Of a stretch of 64,000 nucleotides of DNA, positions 42,258 to 54,333 are shown piece after piece. The notes under the pieces are model-generated. The model was not told the DNA's origin. It searched no databases and saw only the letters and a program-made list of their open reading frames with translations. The position numbers and the translations under genes are program-made. The DNA is from Bacteroidales bacterium (GTDB lineage Bacteria; Bacteroidota; Bacteroidia; Bacteroidales; UBA932). Location of the stretch: assembly GCA_017534745.1 (NCBI GenBank), contig JAFXVX010000001.1, forward strand, positions 1-64,000. The letters run 5' to 3'. Position 1 is the stretch's first letter. The number at the start of each line of letters is the position of its first letter.

Positions 42258-43836
42258 AATTACGGCAGCGCTTCTGCTCCTCGTGTCCGCTTCGTCCTGC
42301 CTGCGGAACGACATGGATTATCCCGTCGTCCTCGCCGGCATTACTGATTTCAAGGTGGGGCTGCAGAAGGGCGTCAAGATTGACGCCTCTGCCCGCACGG
42401 TTGTCGTGGACCTCGAGGAAACGGCTGATATCAGCGCCCTCAACGTCGAGTCCTGTGTTTACACCGAAGGAGCTCAACTCTCCAGGGACATTCCGGCGGT
42501 GATAGACCTGAGCGAACCTTTCAAGGTCACCTTCACCTATTACCGCGACTACGAATGGACCATTTCGGCGACCCAGACCATCGAGCGTTACGTCAACGTC
42601 GAGAACCAGTCTGGAGATCCTTCCATCAGTGAAGACAACCATCGCATAGTCCTTAACGTACTCAACACCCAGTCGCTAAGCTCCATCACGTTCAATTCGA
42701 TGAAACTCGGCCCGAGGGGTTCGAAGGTGGTTTCGACTACGGGCTACGAAAAAGATGGCTCCACCACCGCTCTCGTGACCAAGGACATACGTTTCCCGGT
42801 CACTCTCGACTGTGTCATGGACAGGACCTTCGACGTCCTGTACAAGGGTAAGACCACGACGTGGACGCTTGTGGCGGTGCCGTACACGCCCCCTGTCGAA
42901 ATAAAATCCATTGTTCCCTGGGCCTACAGCATAGATGTGAAGGGCTCCTTCAACGGCGCCGGTTCTCCGGAACTCCAGTACAGGGAGGCCGGAGAAGAGG
43001 AGTGGCAGGTCTGGGAGGACGCCAAGGTTGCGGGAGTCGGCATTTCCGGCAGGATTTCCGACCTTTATGACGGCGTCGAATATGAGATACGGATTGTCAA
43101 CGGCGATATGGTCTCTGACGTCAGGACGGTCAGGACCGACAAGGCGACGCAGCTATACAACAGCAACTTCGACACATGGTCCACGTCGGGCAAGTCATGG
43201 TGTCCTTATCCTGCGAATGCGACGGACGACCAGCGAGTCTGGGATACCGCCAACAACGCTACGTCATTTTTCGCCGGCAACGTTACGTCTCCGGAAGAGA
43301 GTTTTGTCGTGAAGGGCAAGGCTGTGAAGATGGAGAGCGTTATGGTCGCCGGAATGCTGGCGGGTGGAAACATATATGTAGGTGATTTTATCAAACTTCA
43401 GGGATTAGGCGCAGAAATCGCATGGGGATTTCCGTTCGACTCCAAGCCCAAGGCACTCAAGGGCTACTACCATTATACCCCGGCGAAGGTTACTCAGTTC
43501 CAGAACCAGTACTCTTATCTGGAGGGCAAGGATGACATCGGACAGTTCCAGATTCTCCTGACCGACTGGGCCGCGGGCCAGTTCCACGTACTCAGCGCTG
43601 AGTACAAGTTCGTGGATTTCGAGAACGACCCCGAGATTATAGCCTTCAGCGAGGTTATGCTCCCGAAGACGGAGGGCGACGAGTACATAGAGTTCACCCT
43701 TCCTCTCGAGTACCGCAACTACCGTACGCCCAAGTACATCATCATAGTGGCATGTTCCAGCTTCTACGCCAACTACTACACCGGCGGCGTAGGCAGCACC
43801 CTTTATATTGATGAATTCTCGCTCGAGTATGAATAA
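42241..43836 (+). CDS. PCMD-type surface lipoprotein ending the operon
   Basis: Start at ATG 42241, 16 bases inside the barrel gene, giving a lipoprotein signal with Cys in SASSCLRND (~20); the frame opens at 42205. 531 residues. Middle: two Ig-like domains (VENQSGDPSISEDNHRIVL, VVAVPYTPPVEIKSI). C-terminus: PCMD-like ([65 protein letters not shown]), closely related to the end of the 39268 gene. Lacks DUF4493. Its stop overlaps the start of relA. Confidence 0.72.
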   Translation: MRRLSKITAALLLLVSASSCLRNDMDYPVVLAGITDFKVGLQKGVKIDASARTVVVDLEETADISALNVESCVYTEGAQLSRDIPAVIDLSEPFKVTFTYYRDYEWTISATQTIERYVNVENQSGDPSISEDNHRIVLNVLNTQSLSSITFNSMKLGPRGSKVVSTTGYEKDGSTTALVTKDIRFPVTLDCVMDRTFDVLYKGKTTTWTLVAVPYTPPVEIKSIVPWAYSIDVKGSFNGAGSPELQYREAGEEEWQVWEDAKVAGVGISGRISDLYDGVEYEIRIVNGDMVSDVRTVRTDKATQLYNSNFDTWSTSGKSWCPYPANATDDQRVWDTANNATSFFAGNVTSPEESFVVKGKAVKMESVMVAGMLAGGNIYVGDFIKLQGLGAEIAWGFPFDSKPKALKGYYHYTPAKVTQFQNQYSYLEGKDDIGQFQILLTDWAAGQFHVLSAEYKFVDFENDPEIIAFSEVMLPKTEGDEYIEFTLPLEYRNYRTPKYIIIVACSSFYANYYTGGVGSTLYIDEFSLEYE

Positions 43837-45969
43837 TCTTCCCGAAGGGCTTTTTACGGAATACTCTCCAGAGGGTCGGGAGACTATACGGAAAGCTTTC
43901 GAGATAGCTTCAGATGCATTGAAAGAGGAGACCCGCCACGACGGGTCTCCTTTCATTGGTCACCCGCTGGGCGTCGCGCGCATAGTTTCCGATGAGATCG
44001 GCCTTCCGCCGGAGTGTATCGCAGCCGTGTTCCTTCACGAGGCGGTGCGCCTGCGTCCGGAGACCGACATCCGCTCCGCCGGATTCGACGAAAGCGTTTA
44101 CACGATGGTCGACGGGCTCAACCTCATCTCGACCATCAAGCCGAAAGATACCCGTCTGGAGGCGGAAAACTACAAGAAACTCATTATCCAGTATTCCCGC
44201 GACCCCCGAGTGACGGTTCTCAAACTTGCCGACCGCCTGGAGGTGATGCGGAGCCTTACTATGTTCCCGCGTTCTGCGCGGGAGAGCAAGGTGCTCGAGA
44301 CCCTGCTCCTCTATATCCCGCTTGCCCATCAGCTTGGCCTGTATAATATGAAGCGGGAGATGGAGGATATTTGCCTCTCCTACACCGAGCCGGAGCAGTA
44401 CCGCCTGATTACCAATAAACTGAAGGCGACTGCAAAGGACCGCGAGCGCCTGATGGAGGAGTTTATAGAGCCGCTGGGGCGCAAACTTTCCGACGCAGGG
44501 ATAAAATATACCCTTAAGATCAGGACCAAGGCGGCCTACTCCATCTGGTGCAAGATGGTAAAGCAGAAGGTCCCGTTCGAGGGAGTTTACGATGTCTTCG
44601 CCATCCGCTTTATCATTGACTGTGAGGATGATCCGAAGGTTGAGAAGGACCTTTGCTGGAGGGTCTATTCCTTCGTTACCGAAGAATACGAGGCCGACAC
44701 TTCGCGCCTTCGCGACTGGATCACGACGCCGAAGACAAATGGCTATGAGTCGCTGCATATCACAGTCAAAAACCGCGACGGAGCCTACGTCGAGGTCCAG
44801 ATCAGGACCCGGAGGATGGACGAGCAGGCCGAGAACGGCTTTGCCTCCCACTGGGCCTACAAGGGGATCCGCCACGAGGAGTCGATGGACAAATGGCTGG
44901 TGGCGGTGCGCTACGCTCTGGAGCATCCGGACACGGATTCTCCGGAGGAGCTCCCGAAGCCCCCGGAGAAGGAGATATTCGTATTCACCCCGACCGGCGA
45001 ACTGCGGATTCTCCCTGCCGGCTCAACAGTCCTCGATTTCGCCTTCAATATCCACTCCAATATAGGCACCCACTGCCTGGGAGGAAAGGTGAACGGAAAG
45101 GCCGTGACCATAAGGGAGCGCCTTTCGACGGGTGATGTCGTGGAAATCCTGACCGGAAAGAACCAGCGGCCTTCGCCGGACTGGCTAAATTACGTCGTGA
45201 CCTCGAAGGCACGATCCAAGGTGAAGCAGGCCCTCGGCGAGGCCGAGCACAGGAAGGCCTCCGACGGCCGCGAACTGCTCACACGTCGCCTCAAGAACTG
45301 GAAGCTGACCTTCTCGGACGAACTTCTCTCCGAGTTCCTCAAGAAAAAGAAGATTTCATCAGTCAAGGACTTTTTCGCCCACATTTCCGACGGGGCGATA
45401 GATGTCAACGAAATCAAGGAATTCATCCTCGGCGAGGAGCAGCGGCACAGGGAGGCCGTCGAGGCCGCACAGGCCGCTGAAGCCGCCAAGGTTAAGAAGG
45501 ACGCCACATCTTCGAAGGATGATATCCTCGTTCTCAACGCAAAGGACCTCAAGGGTCTGGATTACAAGATGGCTCGCTGCTGCAATCCGGTCTTCGGCGA
45601 CGACGTCTTCGGATTCGTTTCCCGGACCGACGGCATAAAGATACACAGGATTACCTGCCCCAACGCGGCCAGGCTGCTGGAAATGTACCCTTACCGTATC
45701 CAAAAGGTGAGGTGGGCGGAATCCCCTTCGGGCGGCTCTTTCCAGGTGACCCTGAAGGTCGTGACGGTTGGGGAGGGTACTTCGATTTCGGCGGTTACTG
45801 ACGTGGTGAATACTTTCCGTACCTCGATCCGCAGTTTCAACGTGGTTGAAAACCGTCGTACGGGCACATACGAAATCACTCTGAAGATACTGGTCCCGTC
45901 CAATCTCGAGCTGGACAAGGTGCTTTCCCAACTGAAGCTGCTCAAGGCGGTCTATAAGGTCACAAGGGT

Positions 45970-45973
<4 letters not shown>
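43829..45973 (+). CDS. relA: RelA/SpoT-family (p)ppGpp synthetase with degenerate hydrolase site
   Basis: 714 residues from ATG 43829, overlapping the previous stop by eight bases. The hydrolase domain keeps His45 (HPLGVA) and the Asp of [11 protein letters not shown], but the HDxxED motif reads FLHEAVRL (His70-Glu71, no ED), so hydrolysis is probably lost. The synthetase domain is intact ([34 protein letters not shown]). Then TGS ([25 protein letters not shown]), a Cys-rich [11 protein letters not shown] and a C-terminal ACT domain. It makes (p)ppGpp on amino-acid starvation, so this is probably the RelA-like member of a two-Rel set. Confidence 0.9.
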
Positions 45974-48165
<2,192 letters not shown>

Positions 48166-48181
48166 TTTTTTATTAAAAATT

Positions 48182-48212
48182 TTTGTAAAGACATTTTTTT
48201 TGTTTAGCTTTG
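48182..48212 (+). promoter_or_regulatory. ompA-like gene promoter
   Basis: TTTG (48182-48185), 19-base spacer, TAGCTTTG (48205-48212), then a ~55-base leader. An ideal promoter, in keeping with the high expression expected of a major OmpA. Confidence 0.85.
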
Positions 48213-48271
48213 CAAGGTTATGTACCCGAAGAAGGGACTTGAATAGTTAGAAATTATATATCTTATCAATT

Positions 48272-49525
48272 ATGAAAGGAATCAAAACATTGATCGGCGC
48301 AGTCGCAGTCGCTATGCTGCTTGCCGTCTCCTTCGGCGCTTCCGCCCAGGAGAACGCCAACCGTGACGAGAACGGAAACCCCGTTTACGGTCCGTACCTC
48401 ACCAATCGTTTCATCGACAACTGGTTCGTCGGTGTCGGCGGTGGTATCAACACCTTCTATGACAACAAGCAGATAGGCAAGCTCGGTGGTGCTTTCGAGC
48501 TCTATCTCGGTAAATGGTTCACCCCTTCCATCGGTGCCCGTTTAGGCTACAGGGGCTTTACCGACAAGGCAAAGGACACCAATAATTTTGTCACCAAGGA
48601 CGGCAAGTTCGGATACAACAGCGTCCACTTCGACCTCTTGTGGAACATCTCCAACACCCTTTCGGGCTACAAGGAGACCCGCAGGTGGGATCTCGTCCCT
48701 TACGCGACCTTCGAAGGCATCTGGTTCCGCTATCGTCCCGAAGGTGAGGAGAAGAAGATCACCAACCTCTCCTACGGTGCCGGTATCGGTCTCCTCAACG
48801 ACATCCGCCTCAGCAAGAAGCTCGATTTCTATATCGACCTCCGCGGCATCGTCGCCCCTGAGCATGAGCTCCGTACCGCAACGACCGGTCAGTTTGTTTT
48901 CATCCCCAGCGTGACCGCAGGTCTCATCCTTAACTTCGGCAAGTCCAACTTCGACCGCCAGTCCTCCGTCACCCCGACCGTCATCCCCGTTCCTTTCACC
49001 GAGGACCAGTACAACGCCCTCAAGGACAAGGCTGACGCTCTCGCAAAGGAGAACGAGGAGCTCAAGAACAAGCCCGCCGAGGTTGTCCACGACACCGTGT
49101 ACGTCCAGAACACCGTTGTCAACACCGTCGTCAAGACCGTGACCGACACCGTCACCGTCGTGAAGGAAGTTCCCGTCGAGATCCAGCAGACCATGAGGGA
49201 GCTCTCCGGCGGCCTCTTCCCTTCAGGAAGCTCCGTGCTCAACAAATCGACCGCAGTTGGCCTCGACAAGGTCGCCGACTGGATCAAGGACAACCCGAAC
49301 GCCAAGGTTGAAATCGCCGGCTACACCGACAGCGTCGGTTCCGATGCGAACAACCTCAAGCTCTCCCAGGCTCGTGCAAAGGCAGTCTATACCTACCTCG
49401 TAGGCAAGGGCTGCTCCGCCAAGAACCTTACTTACAAGGGCTATGGCGAGGCCGACCCCGTCGCTGACAACGCCACCGCCGAGGGCCGCGCCGCCAATCG
49501 CCGCGTCGAGCTCCACATCCTCTAG
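48272..49525 (+). CDS. OmpA-family major outer-membrane protein
   Basis: 417 residues. Signal peptide ending SFGASAQE. An ~8-stranded N-terminal barrel (VGVGGGINTFYDNK, GARLGYRGFTD, LIPNFGKSNF-like end) is followed by a coiled linker (ALKDKADALAKENEELKNK, VVNTVVKTVTDTVTVV) and the C-terminal OmpA peptidoglycan-binding domain (VEIAGYTDSVGSDANNLKLSQARAKAVYTYL, GYGEADPVADNATAEGRAANRRVEL). Links the outer membrane to the cell wall. Strong promoter and strong terminator; single-gene unit. Confidence 0.93.
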   Translation: MKGIKTLIGAVAVAMLLAVSFGASAQENANRDENGNPVYGPYLTNRFIDNWFVGVGGGINTFYDNKQIGKLGGAFELYLGKWFTPSIGARLGYRGFTDKAKDTNNFVTKDGKFGYNSVHFDLLWNISNTLSGYKETRRWDLVPYATFEGIWFRYRPEGEEKKITNLSYGAGIGLLNDIRLSKKLDFYIDLRGIVAPEHELRTATTGQFVFIPSVTAGLILNFGKSNFDRQSSVTPTVIPVPFTEDQYNALKDKADALAKENEELKNKPAEVVHDTVYVQNTVVNTVVKTVTDTVTVVKEVPVEIQQTMRELSGGLFPSGSSVLNKSTAVGLDKVADWIKDNPNAKVEIAGYTDSVGSDANNLKLSQARAKAVYTYLVGKGCSAKNLTYKGYGEADPVADNATAEGRAANRRVELHIL

Positions 49526-49541
49526 GATTCAGCGGCTTACA

Positions 49542-49578
49542 AAAGAAGGTCGACTCGAATTTCGAGCCGACCTTCTTT
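49542..49578 (+). terminator. Intrinsic terminator of the OmpA gene
   Basis: Eighteen-base-pair stem AAAGAAGGTCGACTCGAA/TTCGAGCCGACCTTCTTT with one mismatch and a one-base loop; T-rich base of the stem. Very stable. The interspersed repeat begins directly after it. Confidence 0.88.
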
Positions 49579-49680
49579 AGATTTCTCCACGCGCTCCGCT
49601 TGGTCGAAATGACATAAGAATTTTGTCATTTCGAGCGCAGTCGATGCTTCTCTGTCATTTCGAGCGCAGCCGAGAAATCT
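49579..49680. repeat. Three-copy cluster of the interspersed repeat
   Basis: Left copy from 49579 (AGATTTCTCC...GTCGAAATGACA), inverted with respect to the middle copy starting 49624 (TGTCATTTCGAGCGCAGTCG) and the right copy 49652-49680 (TGTCATTTCGAGCGCAGCCGAGAAATCT). The right end supplies two of the three bases of the HAD gene stop codon. Confidence 0.85.
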
Positions 49681-50518
49681 ATTTGTACTTCGCCAGATGC
49701 GCCCTTTCCGCGTCGCCCCTAATCTTGTCGATAATGGAACAGACGAGCCTGAATGCGCGTGAATCTTTTGTGTACACTGCAGGGGTGATGAAATTGGCGC
49801 GGCCCTGGCGCTGAAGCTTCTGGGCGGAGGCGCGCCTCGAGGGAATGGCGGGGTCGAATACTGCAATGCTGGCGCCGCCGAACATCCCGACCACTTTCAT
49901 GCTGGGGATGTCCGTCTCTCCGTCGCCGAAGTAGATCATGTTGGTGAAGGGGATGCGCTTGGCTTCGTCCGAGATGCTCTCGTTGACCCTTTTTGCGTCC
50001 CTGGAGGAGAAGATGCCCTTGTTGATCTTGAAGAGGAACTGGGTCTTGGCGGTGTAGTCCACGGCGATGCCGGGCCACTCGGCCTCCCCATTATGGTCAT
50101 AGATGTACGAACTCGCGAATATGTGCTTGAACTCCTTCGCTATGGGGCAGCCTTCGATGATCTCCTTGAGGCCGGAGGAGTTGATATAGTGCTCGACGCG
50201 GACTCCGTGCTCGAGACCGTAGTTATTGACGTTGCGGAACCACTCGCGGACGCCGTCGTAGAGGCGAATGTCGTGGCCGTAACGGCGGAAATCGGCCCTG
50301 GTAAGCTTAATTCCGGCCTTTTTGGCCTCGTCAAACATCAGTTTCATATAGGCGAGGATGTTGCTGGCGTCCTGGCCGATGGCGATGCCGTCGCTCTTTG
50401 TCCAGAACTCCTGCGGGGTCTGGTGGATGGCCTGGATGAATCCGAACTCCTGCATGTTTCCGGGGGAGAGGGTCCCGTCGAAATCGTAGATAAGCGCTAC
50501 TATCGGTTTTCTTCTCAT
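49679..50518 (-). CDS. HAD-superfamily phosphatase
   Basis: 279 residues. HAD motif I is IYDFDGTLSPG (nucleophile Asp), motif IV is IYFGDGETDIPSM. The cap region is alpha-helical (FIQAIHQTPQEFW). It resembles phosphoserine-phosphatase-like HADs of Bacteroidota; the substrate cannot be given. The stop codon CTA (plus strand) at 49679-49681 lies on the end of an interspersed repeat, so the C-terminal residues may have been reshaped by it. Confidence 0.85.
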   Translation of the reverse strand: MRRKPIVALIYDFDGTLSPGNMQEFGFIQAIHQTPQEFWTKSDGIAIGQDASNILAYMKLMFDEAKKAGIKLTRADFRRYGHDIRLYDGVREWFRNVNNYGLEHGVRVEHYINSSGLKEIIEGCPIAKEFKHIFASSYIYDHNGEAEWPGIAVDYTAKTQFLFKINKGIFSSRDAKRVNESISDEAKRIPFTNMIYFGDGETDIPSMKVVGMFGGASIAVFDPAIPSRRASAQKLQRQGRANFITPAVYTKDSRAFRLVCSIIDKIRGDAERAHLAKYK

Positions 50519-50546
50519 AATCTTTAACTTACGATTAAATTCGCCA

Positions 50547-50554
50547 CAAAGATA
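50547..50554 (-). promoter_or_regulatory. HAD gene -7 box
   Basis: Minus-strand TATCTTTG (50554-50547), 28 bases before the ATG at 50518; -33 box not seen. Confidence 0.5.
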
Positions 50555-50586
50555 ATAATTAAAGGTGTTTTATCGGGACTTTTGAC

Positions 50587-50594
50587 TAAATTTG
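50587..50594 (+). promoter_or_regulatory. Acyl-CoA ligase -7 box
   Basis: TAAATTTG, 17 bases before the ATG at 50612; -33 box not clear. Confidence 0.5.
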
Positions 50595-50611
50595 CACGTA
50601 CTAAAACCGAA

Positions 50612-52255
50612 ATGAATATGGAACATTACCTTTCCAGACTGCAGAATGCGACCCGTAAATTCTGGGACAAAGCAGCCCTCAACACCATCGGCGGAGAAAG
50701 TTTTACCTACGCGGAGATGGCGCAGCGCATTGAAAAATTCCACATTGCATTTGCCGCGGCCGGCATTAAGAAAGGCGAAAAGATTGCCCTCTGCGCCTCC
50801 AACGGCGCCCGCTGGGGCATGTCTTTCCTCGCGGTCAATACATACGAAGCCGTCATCGTCCCTATCCTCGCGGACTTCACCCCCGAGAACGTGACATTCC
50901 TGACGGACCACTCCGAAAGCGTCGCTCTCTTCACTAACAAAGCCCGCTGGGAAAAACTTGACAAAGAGAAGCTCCCGCTTCTCAAGGTCGTCATAGACGT
51001 GGACACCTTCAAGGTCCTCTATGCCGCCGACGACAAGCTGAAGGCCGCTTTCGACAATGTCGACGAGGCTTTCGCCGCCAAGTGGCCCTCCGGCTACGGC
51101 CCCGACGACGTCGTCTTCCCGACGGACAACCTCGACACCCTTTCCGTCATCAACTACACCTCCGGTTCCACCGGGAACCCCAAGGGCGTCATGCTGACCT
51201 ACCGCAATTTCTCCGCGACCGTCGATTTCTCCCAGAGAAACATCCCGGCCGGCGAAAGGATGGTCTCCATGCTGCCGATGGCCCACATGTACGGCCTCGT
51301 GATAGAGTTCATCTATCCTCTCTGCAACGGCACTTCCATCTACTGGCTCGGCAAGGCCCCGACCCCCGCGACGCTCCTCAAGGCGTTCGCCGACTACAAG
51401 CCCTATCTCCTCATCACCGTTCCCCTCGTGATGGAGAAAATCTATAAATCCAAGGTCAAGCCCGTCATCGACAAGCCGGCCGTCAAGGTGGCCCTCAAGA
51501 TCCCCGGCATCCGCGGCATCATCTACTCCAAGATCCGCAAGGAGCTCATCAAGGCCTTCGGCGGTCAGGTCCAGTCGTTCATCATGGGCGGCGCCGCGCT
51601 CAACCCCGAAGTCGAGAAGTTCTTTAAGAGGATCAAGTTCCCTTACCTTGTCGGCTACGGCATGACCGAGGCCGCGCCGCTTCTCGCCTACGAGTGCTGG
51701 GAGAAATACGTTCCCGGCTCCTGCGGCAAGGCGGTCGACTGCGCCGACGTCAGGATCGACTCCGAGGACCCTCAGCACGTCGTCGGCGAGATCCAGGCCA
51801 AGGGCGACAACATCTGCATCGGCTACTTCAAGAATGAGGAAGCGACCGCCGGCGCTTTCACCGACGACGGCTACCTCAAGACCGGAGACCTCGGCATCAT
51901 CGACGCCGACGGCAACATCTTCATCCGCGGCCGTTCCAAGAATATGATCCTCGGCCCTTCCGGCCAGAACATCTACCCTGAGGAAGTCGAGGCCATAGTC
52001 AACAACCAGCCCTACGTGCTGGAGTCCGTGGTCGTGGATCGCGGCGGCAAGCTCGTCGCTCTCGTTTTCCTCGACGAGCAGCAGATTGCGAAGGACCTCC
52101 TCGATGCGGAGCACATCTCCGACATCCCCGAGCTCATCCGCAACGGCGCGAACCGCCAGCTCCCCATCTACAGTCGCATCGTGACCGTAGAGCGCCAGGA
52201 CCGTCCCTTCGAGAAGACCCCGAAGATGTCCATCCGCCGCTTCCTCTATAAGTAA
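50612..52255 (+). CDS. Long-chain acyl-CoA ligase (FadD/AMP-binding)
   Basis: Start at ATG 50612 (MNMEHY); an upstream TTG at 50582 sits in the promoter. 547 residues. INYTSGSTGNPKGVMLTYRN is the phosphate loop, VGYGMTEAAPL the A5 motif, GYLKTGDLGIIDADG the ATP motif and ILGPSGQNIYPEEVE the hinge/A8 area. Adenylates a fatty acid and transfers it to CoA. About the same size as, and clearly related to, the ligase at 31266-32957, but alone, with its own promoter and terminator. Confidence 0.9.
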   Translation: MNMEHYLSRLQNATRKFWDKAALNTIGGESFTYAEMAQRIEKFHIAFAAAGIKKGEKIALCASNGARWGMSFLAVNTYEAVIVPILADFTPENVTFLTDHSESVALFTNKARWEKLDKEKLPLLKVVIDVDTFKVLYAADDKLKAAFDNVDEAFAAKWPSGYGPDDVVFPTDNLDTLSVINYTSGSTGNPKGVMLTYRNFSATVDFSQRNIPAGERMVSMLPMAHMYGLVIEFIYPLCNGTSIYWLGKAPTPATLLKAFADYKPYLLITVPLVMEKIYKSKVKPVIDKPAVKVALKIPGIRGIIYSKIRKELIKAFGGQVQSFIMGGAALNPEVEKFFKRIKFPYLVGYGMTEAAPLLAYECWEKYVPGSCGKAVDCADVRIDSEDPQHVVGEIQAKGDNICIGYFKNEEATAGAFTDDGYLKTGDLGIIDADGNIFIRGRSKNMILGPSGQNIYPEEVEAIVNNQPYVLESVVVDRGGKLVALVFLDEQQIAKDLLDAEHISDIPELIRNGANRQLPIYSRIVTVERQDRPFEKTPKMSIRRFLYK

Positions 52256-52260
52256 ACTGA

Positions 52261-52296
52261 CAAATTGTCATTTCCATTCCTTTGGAATACAATTTG
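52261..52296. repeat. Inverted repeat after the ligase gene
   Basis: CAAATTGT (52261-52268)/ACAATTTG (52289-52296), 8-bp stem with an inner TTCC/GGAA pair. A/T-rich, so a weak hairpin; may be part of the termination region. Confidence 0.5.
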
Positions 52297-52304
52297 ACTT
52301 TTCG

Positions 52305-52332
52305 AATCCGGCCGCCGCAAGCGGTCGGATTT
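52305..52332 (+). terminator. Intrinsic terminator of the acyl-CoA ligase gene
   Basis: Eleven-pair stem AATCCGGCCGC/GCGGTCGGATT (one G-T pair) with a short CGCAA loop and TTT after it. Confidence 0.78.
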
Positions 52333-52354
52333 GTCATTCAGGGCAAGCGGAGCT

Positions 52355-52383
52355 TGTCATTCTGAGCGAAGCCGAAAGAATCT
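52355..52383. repeat. Single copy of the interspersed Bacteroidota repeat
   Basis: TTGTCATTCTGAGCGAAGCC then GAAAGAATCT, 16 bases before htpG. Same family as at 26598-26627. It lies where the htpG promoter and leader should be. Confidence 0.8.
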
Positions 52384-52398
52384 AAAATACTAAAAGAT

Positions 52399-54333
52399 AT
52401 GTCAAAGAAAGCAACCAAAGGGCAGATCGGTGTAACAACCGAGAACATTTTCCCAGTCATCAAGCAGTTCCTTTACAGCGACCACGAGATTTTCCTCCGG
52501 GAAATAGTGGCGAACGCCGTGGATGCGACAGAAAAACTGAAGGCACTTGCCTCCAGTGGCGAATTCAAGGAAGACCTCGGCGAGATGAGAGTCGTGATTG
52601 AGCTCGACGAAAAGAAAAAGATACTGAAGGTCACCGACTCCGGCATCGGAATGACGGCCGAGGAGGTGGACAGGTACATCAACCAGATCGCCTTCTCAAG
52701 CGCCGGTGAGTTCCTTGAGAAATACAAAGACCAGATCGGCAGCATCATCGGCCATTTCGGCCTCGGTTTTTACAGCGCCTTCATGGTTTCCAAGAAGGTG
52801 ACAATCGACACCCTCTCCTGGAAGGAAGGCGAGAAGGCCGTCAAATGGAGTTGTGACGGCTCTCCGGAATACGAGATGGGTGAGTCTGACAGGACTGAAA
52901 GAGGTACGACCATCACCCTCTACCTCGACGACGACTCCGCCGAGTATGCCGAAAAGTCCCGCATCGAGGGGCTCCTTTCCAAGTACTGCAAGTTCATGCC
53001 CGTGCCGATAGTTTTCGGCAAGGAGCAGGAGTGGAAGGACGGCAAGTATGTCGATACCGACAAGGACAAGATTATCAATAATATAGAGCCGCTGTGGACC
53101 AAAGCGCCCTCAGACCTCAAGGAGGAGGATTACAAGGCCTTCTACAAGGCCCTGTATCCGATGAACGAAGAGCCGCTGTTCTACATCCACCTCAACGTGG
53201 ATTACCCGTTCAACCTCACCGGTATCCTCTATTTCCCCAAGATTAAGGAAAGGGTCGCCATCGACCGCAACAAGATATCCCTCTACTGCAACCGGATGTT
53301 CGTCACTGACCACGTGGACAATATCGTCCCCGACTTCATGACGCTTCTCCACGGCGTTATCGACTCCCCGGACATCCCGCTGAACGTCTCCAGAAGCTAT
53401 CTTCAGAGCGACGAGAACGTCAAGAAGATATCAACATATATTACCAAGAAGGTCGCTGACCGCCTCGAGGAGATTTTCAAGGACGAGAGGCCCGAGCTGG
53501 AAAAGAAATGGGACAACCTCAAGCTCTTCATCGAGTACGGTATGCTCTCGGACGAGAAGTTCTGCGACAGGGCCCTTAAATTCGCCCTCCTTAAAAACAC
53601 CGACGGCAAATTCTTCAGCTTCGACGAGTACAAAGAGGCCATCAAAGGCTCCCAGACCGACAAGGACAAGAAGGTCGTATTCCTATACGCCACTTCCGTC
53701 GAAGACCAGTACCGTTTCATCGAGGACGCCAAGGACAAGGGCTACGATGTGCTCCTTTTCGACTGCGAGCTCGACGCCCATTATGTCAACCTCCTGGAGC
53801 GCAAGATCGAAGACTGCCGCTTCGCGCGCGTCGATTCCGACAGCGTCGAGAGGCTGATCCCCAAGGAGGAGAGGGTGAAGCCCGAAATGACCGAAGATGC
53901 CCGCTATGACCTTGAAAACCTCTTCAAGGCCGTCCTGCCCGAAGGCAACGACTACTATGTCGAAGGCGACAACCTCGGCGAAGACGAGGCCCCCATCCTC
54001 ATCACCCAGAACGAATTCATGCGCCGTTACCGCGAAATGAGCGCACTCGGAGGCGGTATGAACTTCTACGGCGAAATGCCCAAGTCCTACAACATCACCG
54101 TCAATATGGAGAACCCTCTCGTCGCCCGTGTCCTCGAGGGTAAACCTTCAGGTGATGTGAAGTCCGATGAGCATAAGGCGGAATTAAAATCTTTTGCGGA
54201 AGGTAACGACCTGCTTCACCAAATCGTCGACCTCGCCCTGCTTGCCAACGGCATGCTGAAAGGCAAGGCCCTCTCCGAGTTCATCTCGAGGAGCCGCAAG
54301 GTCGTCAGTGACGCCTATCTTAAGAAGGATTAA
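52399..54333 (+). CDS. htpG: Hsp90 chaperone HtpG
   Basis: 644 residues. GHKL ATPase motifs: [41 protein letters not shown] and RGTTITLYL. Middle domain [10 protein letters not shown] contains the catalytic Arg region. The C-terminal dimer domain is present. It refolds client proteins with ATP in the cytoplasm. Converges with folE: their last four bases overlap. Confidence 0.97.
   Translation: MSKKATKGQIGVTTENIFPVIKQFLYSDHEIFLREIVANAVDATEKLKALASSGEFKEDLGEMRVVIELDEKKKILKVTDSGIGMTAEEVDRYINQIAFSSAGEFLEKYKDQIGSIIGHFGLGFYSAFMVSKKVTIDTLSWKEGEKAVKWSCDGSPEYEMGESDRTERGTTITLYLDDDSAEYAEKSRIEGLLSKYCKFMPVPIVFGKEQEWKDGKYVDTDKDKIINNIEPLWTKAPSDLKEEDYKAFYKALYPMNEEPLFYIHLNVDYPFNLTGILYFPKIKERVAIDRNKISLYCNRMFVTDHVDNIVPDFMTLLHGVIDSPDIPLNVSRSYLQSDENVKKISTYITKKVADRLEEIFKDERPELEKKWDNLKLFIEYGMLSDEKFCDRALKFALLKNTDGKFFSFDEYKEAIKGSQTDKDKKVVFLYATSVEDQYRFIEDAKDKGYDVLLFDCELDAHYVNLLERKIEDCRFARVDSDSVERLIPKEERVKPEMTEDARYDLENLFKAVLPEGNDYYVEGDNLGEDEAPILITQNEFMRRYREMSALGGGMNFYGEMPKSYNITVNMENPLVARVLEGKPSGDVKSDEHKAELKSFAEGNDLLHQIVDLALLANGMLKGKALSEFISRSRKVVSDAYLKKD

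Noticed and set aside
35624..43836. A polysaccharide utilisation locus or fimbrial (Mfa/Fim) operon
   Set aside because: No SusC/SusD pair, glycoside hydrolase, fimbrillin or usher-like gene is present; DUF4493 and PCMD do not by themselves define either system.
50570..52114. 514-residue frame antisense to the acyl-CoA ligase gene
   Set aside because: Shadow frame; the ligase has complete adenylation motifs and a promoter, and the antisense has no start signals.
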